Assembly (NCBI GenBank): GCA_025936195.1
Contig: JAICTW010000077.1
Span: 1-8,347 of the forward strand
Direction of reading: 5' to 3'
From: Flavisolibacter sp.
Lineage (GTDB): Bacteria > Bacteroidota > Bacteroidia > Chitinophagales > Chitinophagaceae
DNA: 8,347 nucleotides
Of this stretch, positions 1 to 7,740 are shown piece by piece. Made by a program: the position numbers and the translations under genes. Every line of letters starts with the position of its first letter. Within the stretch, counting starts at the first letter, position 1. The notes under the pieces are model-generated. The model saw nothing but the letters and a program-made list of their open reading frames with translations. It was not told the origin of the DNA and searched no databases.

Positions 1-351
1 AGGATCGGGAAACGTAATCCAGATCTCATCCACTTCTTCCGTGGCAAAGTATTCGGTGATGCCGTCAATTTGTATGCGCAAGAAAGCGACGTTATTCAAA
101 TGATATTGAATGGCCTTTTTTGCCCCAACCCACAAGCGGTTTCCTTTAATATCAATACCTATAAAATTTTTGTTTGGATAAAGTTGTGCAAGACCAATGG
201 TGTATTCGCCTTTGCCGCAGGCCAGTTCCAGAACAAGAGGATTTTTATTTTCAAAAAAATGGCTCCATGTGCCGGGCATTCGCACGGGATATTGCAACAC
301 ATTTGAAAACGTTTCCAGCTCCGCAAAACGAACCAGCTTTTTTTGTCCCAT
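1..351 (-). CDS. trmB: tRNA (guanine-N7-)-methyltransferase TrmB, N-terminal part (cut by window edge)
   Basis: The enzyme transfers a methyl group from S-adenosylmethionine to N7 of guanine 46 in the tRNA variable loop, in the cytoplasm. The reading frame starts at the ATG at 351 and stays open for 117 codons to the window edge. No other in-frame ATG lies upstream before a stop at about 412-414. The visible part holds the Rossmann-type SAM site: motif I LELACGKGEYT (residues 41-51) and FIGIDIKGNR (about 63-72), where D67 fits the acidic residue that binds the SAM ribose. It ends in DEIWITFPDP (108-117), the TrmB signature whose Asp belongs to the active site. Family members are usually about 220-240 residues, so roughly half is missing beyond position 1. 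It follows the lipid hydroxylase gene after an 86-bp gap. No Shine-Dalgarno sequence is visible. The family call is firm; activity is inferred. Confidence 0.9.
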   Translation of the reverse strand, partial: MGQKKLVRFAELETFSNVLQYPVRMPGTWSHFFENKNPLVLELACGKGEYTIGLAQLYPNKNFIGIDIKGNRLWVGAKKAIQYHLNNVAFLRIQIDGITEYFATEEVDEIWITFPDP

Positions 352-365
352 GATGAAAAGATTTC

Positions 366-378
366 GTACTCTGAGTAC
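366..378. promoter_or_regulatory. 13-bp palindrome upstream of trmB, possible operator
   Basis: GTACTC-T-GAGTAC is a perfect inverted repeat with 6-bp arms and a 1-base centre, placed 15 bp upstream of the trmB start codon. Such a short centre cannot form an RNA hairpin, so if it is functional it would be a site for a dimeric DNA-binding protein. It may equally be chance. No -7 promoter motif was found beside it. Confidence 0.2.
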
Positions 379-437
379 CAGGAAAAGCAGTAGTAAATGT
401 TTGGTGATGGTCTAGCTCTTGTACTAAGGGTTCCCTT

Positions 438-1103
438 TTATTTTTTCGAGTACATCAGGGCAGCCACTTTTTCTTTGTCTTCCTTTTCTTTTTTAAGGTC
501 GAACATAGTGCCAAATACTCTGTCCCAAATAGTGGTGCTCACACCAAATCCTTTGTGTTCATCTTTATAATGATGCAGGTGATGGTTACGCCATAAAGGC
601 TTCATCCATTTGAAAGGAGGGTTCCAGGCGTGAATAGCGTAGTGCATGGAGCCATATAACAGGTACCCGAAAATAAAACCCGGAAAAAAAACGAAAGCAT
701 TCTCCTGCATGGTTACATACATCAATGCAAAAATGGTAGAAGAAACGATGAGACTTGGCACAGGCGGCATAAACAAACGTTCTTTATCGCGGGGAAAGTG
801 ATGATGGTTGCCATGCATTACGTAAACAATCCGCTGTGCTCTTTCGCTTTCGGCGATCATGTGAAATACCCAGCGGTGCATGATATATTCGAAAAGAGTC
901 CAGCAGAACATACCCGCTAAAAACAAAATAGCAATTTTTCCGGCATTCATTTCAAACCGGAAAGAGGCATAATAGGAAAAGCCAATGATCACCGGCAAAT
1001 ACATTCCCCAGATCACTAGGGGGTGTGTTTTGGTCAAAAATTCCAAAGCAGGATTTTGAAATAATGTAGCCTGTCCTTTATTATGAATCTTATCAAATTT
1101 CAT
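438..1103 (-). CDS. Membrane fatty acid hydroxylase (sterol desaturase / FA2H-like superfamily)
   Basis: This is a 221-residue integral membrane di-iron enzyme of the fatty acid hydroxylase superfamily. The full histidine cluster is present: HRWVFH (76-81), HGNHHHFPRD (97-106), HYAIH (154-158) and HHLHHY (174-179), followed by FGVSTTIWDRVFGTMF (186-201). The order and wording (HGxHH..P.D..RL..PP, then HHLHHY, then FGV....WD.VF) resemble the catalytic domain of fatty acid 2-hydroxylases (FA2H/Scs7) more than sterol C4 or C5 enzymes. The cytochrome b5 domain of the eukaryotic proteins is absent. Hydrophobic stretches lie near 28-46, 57-74, 116-132 and 136-152; the tail after residue 202 is lysine-rich and soluble. 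The ATG at 1103 is preceded by a -7-like element. Inference: it hydroxylates acyl chains of sphingolipids, ornithine lipids or similar; the true substrate cannot be read from the sequence. A carotenoid or other hydrophobic substrate is possible. Confidence 0.88.
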   Translation of the reverse strand: MKFDKIHNKGQATLFQNPALEFLTKTHPLVIWGMYLPVIIGFSYYASFRFEMNAGKIAILFLAGMFCWTLFEYIMHRWVFHMIAESERAQRIVYVMHGNHHHFPRDKERLFMPPVPSLIVSSTIFALMYVTMQENAFVFFPGFIFGYLLYGSMHYAIHAWNPPFKWMKPLWRNHHLHHYKDEHKGFGVSTTIWDRVFGTMFDLKKEKEDKEKVAALMYSKK

Positions 1104-1120
1104 GCTTTATGGATTTGTTG

Positions 1121-1128
1121 CAAATTTA
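1121..1128 (-). promoter_or_regulatory. Candidate -7 promoter element for the hydroxylase gene
   Basis: Read on the minus strand this is TAAATTTG followed by C, an exact match to the Bacteroidota primary sigma -7 consensus TAnnTTTG(Y). It lies 17 bp upstream of the hydroxylase ATG, so the leader would be about 10-15 nt. No convincing -33 TTG is present at the usual 19-21 bp spacing, which lowers confidence. Confidence 0.45.
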
Positions 1129-1251
1129 CAGACTTGTACAATAAAGCGGATTTGCATAACCGTTTCAATTGTTAAGTTTCGGTCAGAATCCTTATAGTTT
1201 CTACGACTTCATTTTAAAACCTCTGCACTGTTCTGTTTGAGATGTGCAAAG

Positions 1252-1277
1252 AAAAAAGCTGCCTCAAATGAGACAGC
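1252..1277 (-). terminator. Rho-independent terminator after eno
   Basis: On the minus strand GCTGTCTC-ATTT-GAGGCAGC forms an 8-bp stem (one G-T pair) with a 4-base loop, followed directly by six T residues (plus-strand 1252-1257). It begins 20 bp after the eno stop codon. It separates eno from the hydroxylase gene, which has its own candidate promoter. Confidence 0.8.
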
Positions 1278-1297
1278 CTTTTGCAAATTCATGAACT

Positions 1298-2599
<1,302 letters not shown>

Positions 2600-2654
2600 T
2601 TAATGTTTTAATTTTTACCGGCTGAGCTTATTCATATTGCAGTTCGTCGTAGTG

Positions 2655-3581
2655 TTACTCGCTGGTACGTTCTGTTACGTTACTCGTCAAGGAACGGAAA
2701 ACTTCTTCCAAACTTTGATTTTCGCTTTGCAAAGAAACAATATCAAGATTGTTTTCTCTCTCCAATCTTTTTAATTCGATACGCACTGTGTCCGGATCAT
2801 TGGTTTCGATGCTCCAGGTATGTGCATCAATTTTGTTGACTGATTTTGCGGCAGCCAATCGCTTGAGCTGTTCTTCTTCCAATGCTTCTTTGAATTGCAC
2901 ACGAACCACACTTGAAGAAGACCGTTGCTGAAGATGAGTCAGCTTATCGTCGGCTACAATTTTTCCTTTGTTGATGATGATCACTCTGTCGCAAATTGCT
3001 TCTACTTCCTGGAGAATGTGAGAAGAGAATAAAACCAGTTTATTCTTACCCTGTTCTTTAATTACGTTTCTAATCTCAACAATTTGGTTGGGATCCAATC
3101 CGCTTGTAGGTTCATCTAATATCAGAACTTCAGGATCGTGTAACAATGCAGCAGCAAGTCCCACTCTTTGCTTGTATCCTTTTGAAAGTTGTCCGATTCT
3201 TTTCTTGCTTTCAGGAGTTAGCCCAACTTGTTCAATCGCTTTATCAATTGCCTGCTGCTTATTGTTTAAGTTATGAACGTCCGCAATGAAACCGAGATAT
3301 TCCCTCACATACATATCGTAATATAAAGCATTGGACTCCGGCAGATAACCGATTTTTCTTTTGGCGTCCAGCGGATCTTTTTTCACATCAACACCGCTTA
3401 CATCAATATCGCCAATGCTTGGTTCCAGGTAACCGGTGATCATCTTCATGGTAGTTGATTTGCCGGCGCCATTCGGTCCCAAAAAACCAACGATCTCGCC
3501 TTGCTGAATGGAGAAGGAAATATCATTTACAGCTTTTTGTTCGCCGTAGATTTTAGTGAGGCTTTTTACAGTTATGGACAT
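2655..3581 (-). CDS. gldA: GldA-like ABC transporter ATP-binding protein
   Basis: This 308-residue ATPase subunit would energise an ABC transporter from the cytoplasmic face. Motifs in order are Walker A GPNGAGKST (35-43), a Q-loop region IGYLPESNALYYD where Glu stands where Gln is usual (seen in this subgroup), signature LSKGYKQRV (132-140), Walker B VLILDEP (152-158), D-loop SGLDP (160-164) and switch His188 (FSSH). The wording GEQKAV.DISFSI, YVREYL.F and LSKGYKQRVGLA..LLH, the DEPTSGLDPNQ.VEIRN segment and ICDRVIIINKGKIVAD closely fit GldA, the gliding-motility-associated ATPase of Bacteroidota. The C-terminal 90 residues form the small accessory domain ending in LEEVFRSLT. The expected permease partners (GldF, GldG) are not in this window; in Flavobacterium gldA is also unlinked to gldFG. 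A different export role is possible, and gliding itself should not be inferred. It sits between can (49 bp) and eno (73 bp). Confidence 0.85.
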   Translation of the reverse strand: MSITVKSLTKIYGEQKAVNDISFSIQQGEIVGFLGPNGAGKSTTMKMITGYLEPSIGDIDVSGVDVKKDPLDAKRKIGYLPESNALYYDMYVREYLGFIADVHNLNNKQQAIDKAIEQVGLTPESKKRIGQLSKGYKQRVGLAAALLHDPEVLILDEPTSGLDPNQIVEIRNVIKEQGKNKLVLFSSHILQEVEAICDRVIIINKGKIVADDKLTHLQQRSSSSVVRVQFKEALEEEQLKRLAAAKSVNKIDAHTWSIETNDPDTVRIELKRLERENNLDIVSLQSENQSLEEVFRSLTSNVTERTSE

Positions 3582-3585
3582 TTGG

Positions 3586-3593
3586 CAAACCTA
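3586..3593 (-). promoter_or_regulatory. Candidate -7 promoter element abutting the gldA-like start codon
   Basis: On the minus strand this reads TAGGTTTG followed by C, an exact fit to TAnnTTTG(Y). Only four bases separate it from the ATG at 3581. Transcription starting about 4-7 bases downstream of the element would yield a leaderless or nearly leaderless mRNA. No clear -33 TTG is present at 19-21 bp, so this could be chance in AT-rich spacer DNA. Confidence 0.35.
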
Positions 3594-3630
3594 TATCAAT
3601 TCAGGAAAATTATTTCTGACTGTCATCAAT

Positions 3631-4263
3631 TCAAATATTATATTCGTACAAAGGATCAATGTGGGTTCCAACCGTCATTTCAAATACAGGTTTAATGAGA
3701 CCATCTTTCAAACCGTAAACCCATCCATGCAAATGAGGGATTTGTCCTTTTTTCCATGCTTTTTGAATGATCGTTGTTTTGGCGAGGTTATAAACTTGTT
3801 CCTGTACATTTAATTCAGTCAACCGATTCAATCGTTTCTCTTCGTCCTTTATTTCATCCAACTCCTTTTGATATAAACGATAAACATCTTTGATATTGCG
3901 GAGCCACATATTCAATACAGGTTTATGATCCTGCCGGGATGCGGCTGCTTTAATACCACCACAGCCGTAATGTCCGCAAACAATTACATGCCTGACCTTC
4001 AAAACAGTAACAGCAAAATCCAAAACAGCTAATAAATTCACATCGGTGTTCACTACTAAATTGGCAATGTTGCGATGAACAAAAATCTCACCCGGTTGCG
4101 TTCCTGTAATTCTATCCGCAGGCACACGGCTATCGCTGCAACCAATCCATAAAAATTCAGGTGTTTGAAGTTTGGAAAGCCGTTCAAAATACTGTGGGTC
4201 TTCTGCTTTGATGCTGTTTGCCCAATTTTTGTTTGCCGCTAAAAGTTTTTCGTATGATTGCAT
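3631..4263 (-). CDS. can: Beta-class carbonic anhydrase (Can type)
   Basis: Cytoplasmic zinc enzyme that interconverts CO2 and bicarbonate. Started at the ATG at 4263 it is 210 residues, close to E. coli Can, and aligns with it from the first residues (MQSYEKLLAANKNWA). Zinc ligands are C42, H98 and C101, with the D44-R46 dyad in GCSDSRVPADR; the second zinc motif is CGHYGCGG (96-103). W39, R64 and Y183 correspond to the Trp-Arg-Tyr set that forms the non-catalytic bicarbonate site of allosteric type II enzymes (H. influenzae, E. coli). This suggests bicarbonate- and pH-dependent switching. The frame is open a further 19 codons to a TTG at 4320, but that extension lacks family similarity and uses a rarer start codon. 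The gene is divergent from satP-acs and lies 49 bp upstream of the gldA-like gene. Bicarbonate supply to carboxylases is the expected role. Confidence 0.95.
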   Translation of the reverse strand: MQSYEKLLAANKNWANSIKAEDPQYFERLSKLQTPEFLWIGCSDSRVPADRITGTQPGEIFVHRNIANLVVNTDVNLLAVLDFAVTVLKVRHVIVCGHYGCGGIKAAASRQDHKPVLNMWLRNIKDVYRLYQKELDEIKDEEKRLNRLTELNVQEQVYNLAKTTIIQKAWKKGQIPHLHGWVYGLKDGLIKPVFEMTVGTHIDPLYEYNI

Positions 4264-4322
4264 GGTATCAAATGGTTTAAACAAAAAATTTGCAAGGCAA
4301 ATATCTACGTAAAACGGCAATT

Positions 4323-4361
4323 GCAGCCTTCTTAATTTTTCTTATATCTTCAGCAGCCTTC
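4323..4361. repeat. Pair of 9-bp direct repeats in the can/satP divergent region
   Basis: GCAGCCTTC occurs at 4323-4331 and again at 4353-4361, exactly 30 bp apart (about three helical turns). Each copy is followed by a T/A-rich stretch containing AATTT. Both lie in the 142-bp spacer (4264-4405) between the divergent can and satP start codons, where both promoters must be. They could be sites for a transcription factor acting on one or both sides. Nothing identifies the protein, and a chance repeat is not excluded. I found no good -7 motif for satP in the spacer. Confidence 0.35.
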
Positions 4362-4405
4362 AATTTCTTGGTTATTGTTATCTTCATTCTCATAAACCAA
4401 AACTC

Positions 4406-5023
4406 ATGAACCACACAAATGTTATTGCAGTAAAAGACACTACTGCCAATCCTGCGCCGTTAGGCCTTTTTGGCTTTGGCATGACTACCGTTTTGCTGAA
4501 CCTGCACAATGCAGGGATCTTTGAAATGAATTCGATGATCTTTGGAATGGGATTATTTTATGGCGGACTGGCCCAGATTATTGCCGGCATTATGGAAGCC
4601 AAAAAGAACAATACCTTCGGATTAACAGCTTTTGTTTCGTATGGATTTTTTTGGATAAGCTTAGTGGCCTTGTTAGTGATGCCAAAATTAGGATGGATCG
4701 GTGCTGCGTCTGAAAAAGGAATGGTGGCTTATCTCGTTATGTGGGGCATTTTTACCTTACTGCTTTTTATTGGAACACTTAAAATAAGCAGGGCTTTGCA
4801 ATTTGTTTTTGCAACGCTTACTATTTTATTTTTCCTGTTAGCACTTGGTGATGCTAGCGGTAATGCAAGCCTTAAAATCTTCACTGGTTACGAAGGAATT
4901 TTGTGCGGCGCATCAGCCATCTATACCGCAACAGCTACTTTGTTGAACGAAGTGTATGGTAAAGTAGTTTTGCCTTTAGGCATTATGGCGAAACCAACAG
5001 ATCAAAACCTTTCAAAAGTTTAA
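4406..5023 (+). CDS. satP: SatP-family acetate/succinate transporter (GPR1/FUN34/YaaH)
   Basis: Inner-membrane carrier for acetate, and in E. coli also succinate, moved with protons. The 205-residue protein carries the family signature NPAPLGL at 15-21, followed by [16 protein letters not shown], nearly identical to E. coli SatP. It has six hydrophobic segments, about 19-38, 43-63, 71-92, 107-124, 131-149 and 161-181. Further family blocks are [11 protein letters not shown] (51-61), [14 protein letters not shown] (68-83) and GASAIY...LLNEVYG..VLPLG (168-192). The N-terminus before the signature is a short polar stretch. It is 17 bp upstream of acs, a strong sign of a shared acetate-uptake operon. 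No Shine-Dalgarno sequence is visible before the ATG, as is common in Bacteroidota. The family is certain; substrate preference between acetate and succinate is inferred from the partner gene. Confidence 0.95.
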   Translation: MNHTNVIAVKDTTANPAPLGLFGFGMTTVLLNLHNAGIFEMNSMIFGMGLFYGGLAQIIAGIMEAKKNNTFGLTAFVSYGFFWISLVALLVMPKLGWIGAASEKGMVAYLVMWGIFTLLLFIGTLKISRALQFVFATLTILFFLLALGDASGNASLKIFTGYEGILCGASAIYTATATLLNEVYGKVVLPLGIMAKPTDQNLSKV

Positions 5024-5040
5024 AATAAAGAACCAGCAAT

Positions 5041-6975
5041 ATGAACAGACCTTATCCATACCAAATCAAGTCATTTGAAGAATACAAAGAGGCGTATCAA
5101 AAAAGTGTTGAACAACCGGAAAATTTTTGGGCTGATGTCGCTCAAAATTTTTACTGGAGAAAAAAATGGGACAAAGTTTTAGAGTGGAATTTCACCGAGC
5201 CCAATATCAAATGGTTCATCAATGGTAAGTTGAACATTACTGAAAATTGCATTGACAGGCATTTGGAAAAAATGGGAGAAAAGCCTGCAATCATCTGGGA
5301 GCCGAATGATCCTAACGACAGAGTAAGAGTGGTAACCTATAACCGTTTGCACAAAAGAGTTTGCCAGGTGGCACAAATGCTAAAGAACAATGGAGTCAAA
5401 AAGGGTGACCGCGTTTGCATCTACATGGGTATGGTTCCTGAATTGGTATATGCAGTTTTGGGTTGTGCAAGAATTGGTGCGATACACAGTGTAGTGTTTG
5501 GTGGTTTTTCCGCACAAAGTATTGCTGATAGGTTGGAAGATGCCAAAGCGGAATTTGTAATTACCTGCGATGGCGCATTCAGGGGAGAAAAGGTAATCCC
5601 CTTAAAATCGGTAATTGATGATGCACTGATTGGCAATAAAACAGTGAAAAGAGTTATTGTTTATACCCGCACAAGAACCGCGGTTTCCATGATCAAAGGA
5701 AGAGATGTATGGTGGGAAGATGAAATGGAATATTCCGAAACACAGGTAGAGAAAGAAGGCGTAGTTTCCTTCCCGGCAGAAGAAATGGATGCTGAAGATC
5801 CTTTGTTCATTTTATATACTTCAGGAAGTACGGGCAAGCCAAAAGGAGTAGTGCATACCTGTGGCGGCTATATGGTTTGGACCAACTATACTTTCGTGAA
5901 TACATTTCAATATCAGCCTGGCGAAATTTTCTTTTGTACGGCAGATATTGGCTGGATCACCGGTCATAGTTACATTGTTTACGGCCCCTTAAGTGCCGGT
6001 GTAACGCAGGTAATGTTTGAAGGCATTCCCACGTGGCCCGATGCAGGAAGGTTTTGGGATATTGTTGATAAGCACAAAGTAAATATTTTATACACCGCTC
6101 CAACGGCCATTCGTTCCTTAATGGGCTTTGGTTTGAAACCGCTGGAAGGAAAAGACCTTTCAACGCTGAAGGTTTTAGGCACTGTTGGCGAGCCAATCAA
6201 TGAAGAAGCCTGGCATTGGTATGATAAGCATGTTGGTAAAGGCAAATGTCCAATTGTTGACACCTGGTGGCAAACAGAAACCGCTGGAATATTAATTTCC
6301 AATCTGGCCGGCATAACACCGGCAAAGCCAACCTTTGCCACAATTCCATTGCCCGGAGTTCAGCCTCTTTTAGTTGATGAAAACGGAAATGAAGTAAAAG
6401 GTAATCCTGCTGCGGGAAATCTTTGCATGAAAGCACCCTGGCCCGGCATTCTCCGCACCACTTACGGCGACCATGAACGTTGCCGTCAAAATTATTTTGC
6501 AACTTATCCTGAGTTATATTTCACTGGTGATGGTGCCCTAAGAGATGAAGAAGGTAATTACCGAATCACCGGCCGTGTGGATGATGTATTGAATGTAAGT
6601 GGCCACCGCATTGGCACTGCCGAAGTGGAAAATGCTATCAACATGCACAGCGGCGTAGTGGAAAGTGCAGTAGTGGGCTATCCGCACAACATTAAAGGAC
6701 AAGGCATTTATGCTTATGTGATTTGTGATCATTATCGTGGTGACGATGAAGGAATGCGGCAGGATATTGTTCAAACCGTTTCAAGAATTATTGGTCCCAT
6801 AGCCAAGCCGGATAAAATTCAGTTTGTGCCGGGATTACCTAAAACAAGGAGCGGAAAGATCATGCGAAGGATTTTGCGAAAGATAGCAGAAGGAGAGACG
6901 AATAACTTTGGTGATATAACAACCTTGCTGGATCCGGGAGTGGTGGAACAGATCGCCAAAGGAAAGTTATCATAG
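5041..6975 (+). CDS. acs: Acetyl-CoA synthetase (AMP-forming)
   Basis: Converts acetate, ATP and CoA to acetyl-CoA, AMP and PPi through an acetyl-adenylate, in the cytoplasm. The 644 residues match the usual length of about 650. An N-terminal ACAS domain (about 10-70) precedes the adenylation core. P-loop YTSGSTGKPKGVVH is at 259-272, DTWWQTETAG at 407-416 (W410 fits the Trp that limits the pocket to acetate), YFTGDGA at 493-499 and hinge segment GRVDDVLNVSGHR at 511-523. The C-terminal PKTRSGKIMRRILRKIA (600-616) contains K606, equivalent to the catalytic lysine that is inactivated by acetylation in Salmonella Acs; no acetyltransferase or deacetylase gene is adjacent. It is the second gene of the satP-acs unit, with 17 bp between them and no internal terminator. 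It ends 30 bp from the convergent transpeptidase gene with no strong terminator between. Confidence 0.98.
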   Translation: MNRPYPYQIKSFEEYKEAYQKSVEQPENFWADVAQNFYWRKKWDKVLEWNFTEPNIKWFINGKLNITENCIDRHLEKMGEKPAIIWEPNDPNDRVRVVTYNRLHKRVCQVAQMLKNNGVKKGDRVCIYMGMVPELVYAVLGCARIGAIHSVVFGGFSAQSIADRLEDAKAEFVITCDGAFRGEKVIPLKSVIDDALIGNKTVKRVIVYTRTRTAVSMIKGRDVWWEDEMEYSETQVEKEGVVSFPAEEMDAEDPLFILYTSGSTGKPKGVVHTCGGYMVWTNYTFVNTFQYQPGEIFFCTADIGWITGHSYIVYGPLSAGVTQVMFEGIPTWPDAGRFWDIVDKHKVNILYTAPTAIRSLMGFGLKPLEGKDLSTLKVLGTVGEPINEEAWHWYDKHVGKGKCPIVDTWWQTETAGILISNLAGITPAKPTFATIPLPGVQPLLVDENGNEVKGNPAAGNLCMKAPWPGILRTTYGDHERCRQNYFATYPELYFTGDGALRDEEGNYRITGRVDDVLNVSGHRIGTAEVENAINMHSGVVESAVVGYPHNIKGQGIYAYVICDHYRGDDEGMRQDIVQTVSRIIGPIAKPDKIQFVPGLPKTRSGKIMRRILRKIAEGETNNFGDITTLLDPGVVEQIAKGKLS

Positions 6976-7005
6976 TACTGGCCTTTTTGGTATAAATGAA
7001 TGCCT

Positions 7006-7590
7006 TTACTTATGAATGAAAACCGGAGTTCCAACCGGCACATAGCTGTACAAATCTTCAACGTCTTCGTTCTTTAAAGAGATGCACCCGTTTGTCCAGT
7101 TCTTGTAATTGTCTATCATGTAATCATCGTGTGGCCAGGTTCCATGAATACCTACACCACCACCCGGGGATGCATTGGAAGGAATTTCTCCTCTTTGTTT
7201 ACGTTCTCTGAACTTTGCAAGGCTTTCCGTAGTGGGATAATCCAATCCCATGAAACGGTCCCATTTGTCGTGAACTTTTTTGTTCGCTATTTTAAAATTT
7301 CCCTCGGGAGTATTCCGGTCGCCTTCCATTTTTTTATCATCCAAACTACTAGTCCCAAATACAACAGGATACGTAGCAAACCACCCTTCCTGGTCGTACA
7401 CATATAACTCGTAATTGGATTTGTCAATGACAATCTTTACCGGTGCTACGGGCATTGTTTTCGAAAATGCTCTTCTGGACCTGGTGCTCTTAGTGATCTT
7501 GCCAGTGGCGGAAGTGTTGGCTAAGTTGTGAGTGCCTAATGTTAGTGTGCTGCCGATTAGAAGGCAGGAAAGCATAACGGTGGTTTTCAT
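7006..7590 (-). CDS. Secreted L,D-transpeptidase (YkuD) family protein
   Basis: A 194-residue exported protein of the YkuD fold, which forms or edits peptidoglycan cross-links through a catalytic cysteine. The ATG at 7590 gives a signal peptide: MKTTV, then hydrophobic MLSCLLIGSTLTLG and a likely cleavage near residue 24. A TTG two codons upstream is less likely. A basic linker (about 30-46) leads to the domain, which starts near VKIVIDKSNYELYVY. The active site is HGTW (H149) followed by WTNGCISL (C169). The domain ends in VPVGTPVFIHK, as expected. The Arg usual after Cys (GC[IV]R) is Ser here, as in a WTxGCIA-like subgroup that includes proteins near YafK/DpaA. Activity could therefore be transpeptidation, carboxypeptidation or another peptidoglycan reaction. 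It is convergent with acs and lies 150 bp downstream of the barrel gene, beyond that gene's terminator, so it is probably transcribed alone. Confidence 0.9.
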   Translation of the reverse strand: MKTTVMLSCLLIGSTLTLGTHNLANTSATGKITKSTRSRRAFSKTMPVAPVKIVIDKSNYELYVYDQEGWFATYPVVFGTSSLDDKKMEGDRNTPEGNFKIANKKVHDKWDRFMGLDYPTTESLAKFRERKQRGEIPSNASPGGGVGIHGTWPHDDYMIDNYKNWTNGCISLKNEDVEDLYSYVPVGTPVFIHK

Positions 7591-7630
7591 ACTCAACAGG
7601 TTTAGCGGTTATTCATTGGATTAACGAAAC

Positions 7631-7638
7631 GAAATTTA
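7631..7638 (-). promoter_or_regulatory. Weak candidate -7 element for the L,D-transpeptidase gene
   Basis: On the minus strand this reads TAAATTTC, one base off the TAnnTTTG consensus, 40 bp upstream of the ATG at 7590. A promoter is needed here because a strong terminator lies just upstream. No -33 TTG is visible at the usual spacing. Confidence 0.25.
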
Positions 7639-7678
7639 GTTTTATTTTTTCTGTGCATATCTTTTAACGAGCCTTTGT

Positions 7679-7719
7679 AAAAAAACAAAATCCCGCAGTA
7701 AAAACCTAGCGGGATTTTG
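7679..7719 (-). terminator. Strong rho-independent terminator after the outer-membrane barrel gene
   Basis: On the minus strand CAAAATCCCGC and GCGGGATTTTG form a perfect 11-bp stem around a 12-base loop. One base of the 3' arm is followed directly by a run of seven T residues (plus-strand 7679-7685). It starts 21 bp after the stop codon of the barrel gene. It insulates the L,D-transpeptidase gene from upstream transcription. Confidence 0.92.
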
Positions 7720-7740
7720 CAGGCGAAATATACAGGTAAA

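Noticed and set aside
426..437. AAGGGTTCCCTT palindrome followed by a T-rich run on the plus strand, terminator-like
   Set aside because: The centre is too short for a good hairpin, no plus-strand gene precedes it, and on the minus strand there is no T-tract after it.
1129..1251. Small gene or RNA in the spacer between the hydroxylase and eno
   Set aside because: Apart from the promoter-like element and the terminator, the spacer shows no conserved-looking structure, repeat or coding frame with a plausible start.
3556..3813. 85-codon plus-strand frame across the can/gldA junction
   Set aside because: It overlaps the end of can and the start of the ATPase gene in antisense and has no recognisable protein character.
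4264..4320. N-terminal extension of the carbonic anhydrase by 19 codons to a TTG at 4320
   Set aside because: The extension has no resemblance to Can proteins and is not a clear signal peptide; the ATG at 4263 gives the family's normal start.
5979..6341. 120-codon open frame on the minus strand inside acs, and similar long antisense frames at 5957-6196 and 6197-6502
   Set aside because: They are opposite a clearly coding, fully conserved acs frame, and their translations look like no protein family.
6955..7005. Hairpin between convergent acs and the L,D-transpeptidase gene
   Set aside because: Only weak options exist: GGTAT/ATGCC with a G-T pair, or a bulged CCAAAGG/CCTTTTTGG overlapping the acs end. 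Neither meets a reasonable standard for a terminator.
7006..7590. Lipoprotein signal in the L,D-transpeptidase (Cys at residue 9)
   Set aside because: The Cys lies inside the hydrophobic core and the residues before it (V-M-L-S) give no proper lipobox at the end of that core.
7591..7596. TTG start two codons upstream of the L,D-transpeptidase ATG
   Set aside because: The ATG at 7590 gives an ordinary signal peptide; two extra residues from a rare start codon add nothing.
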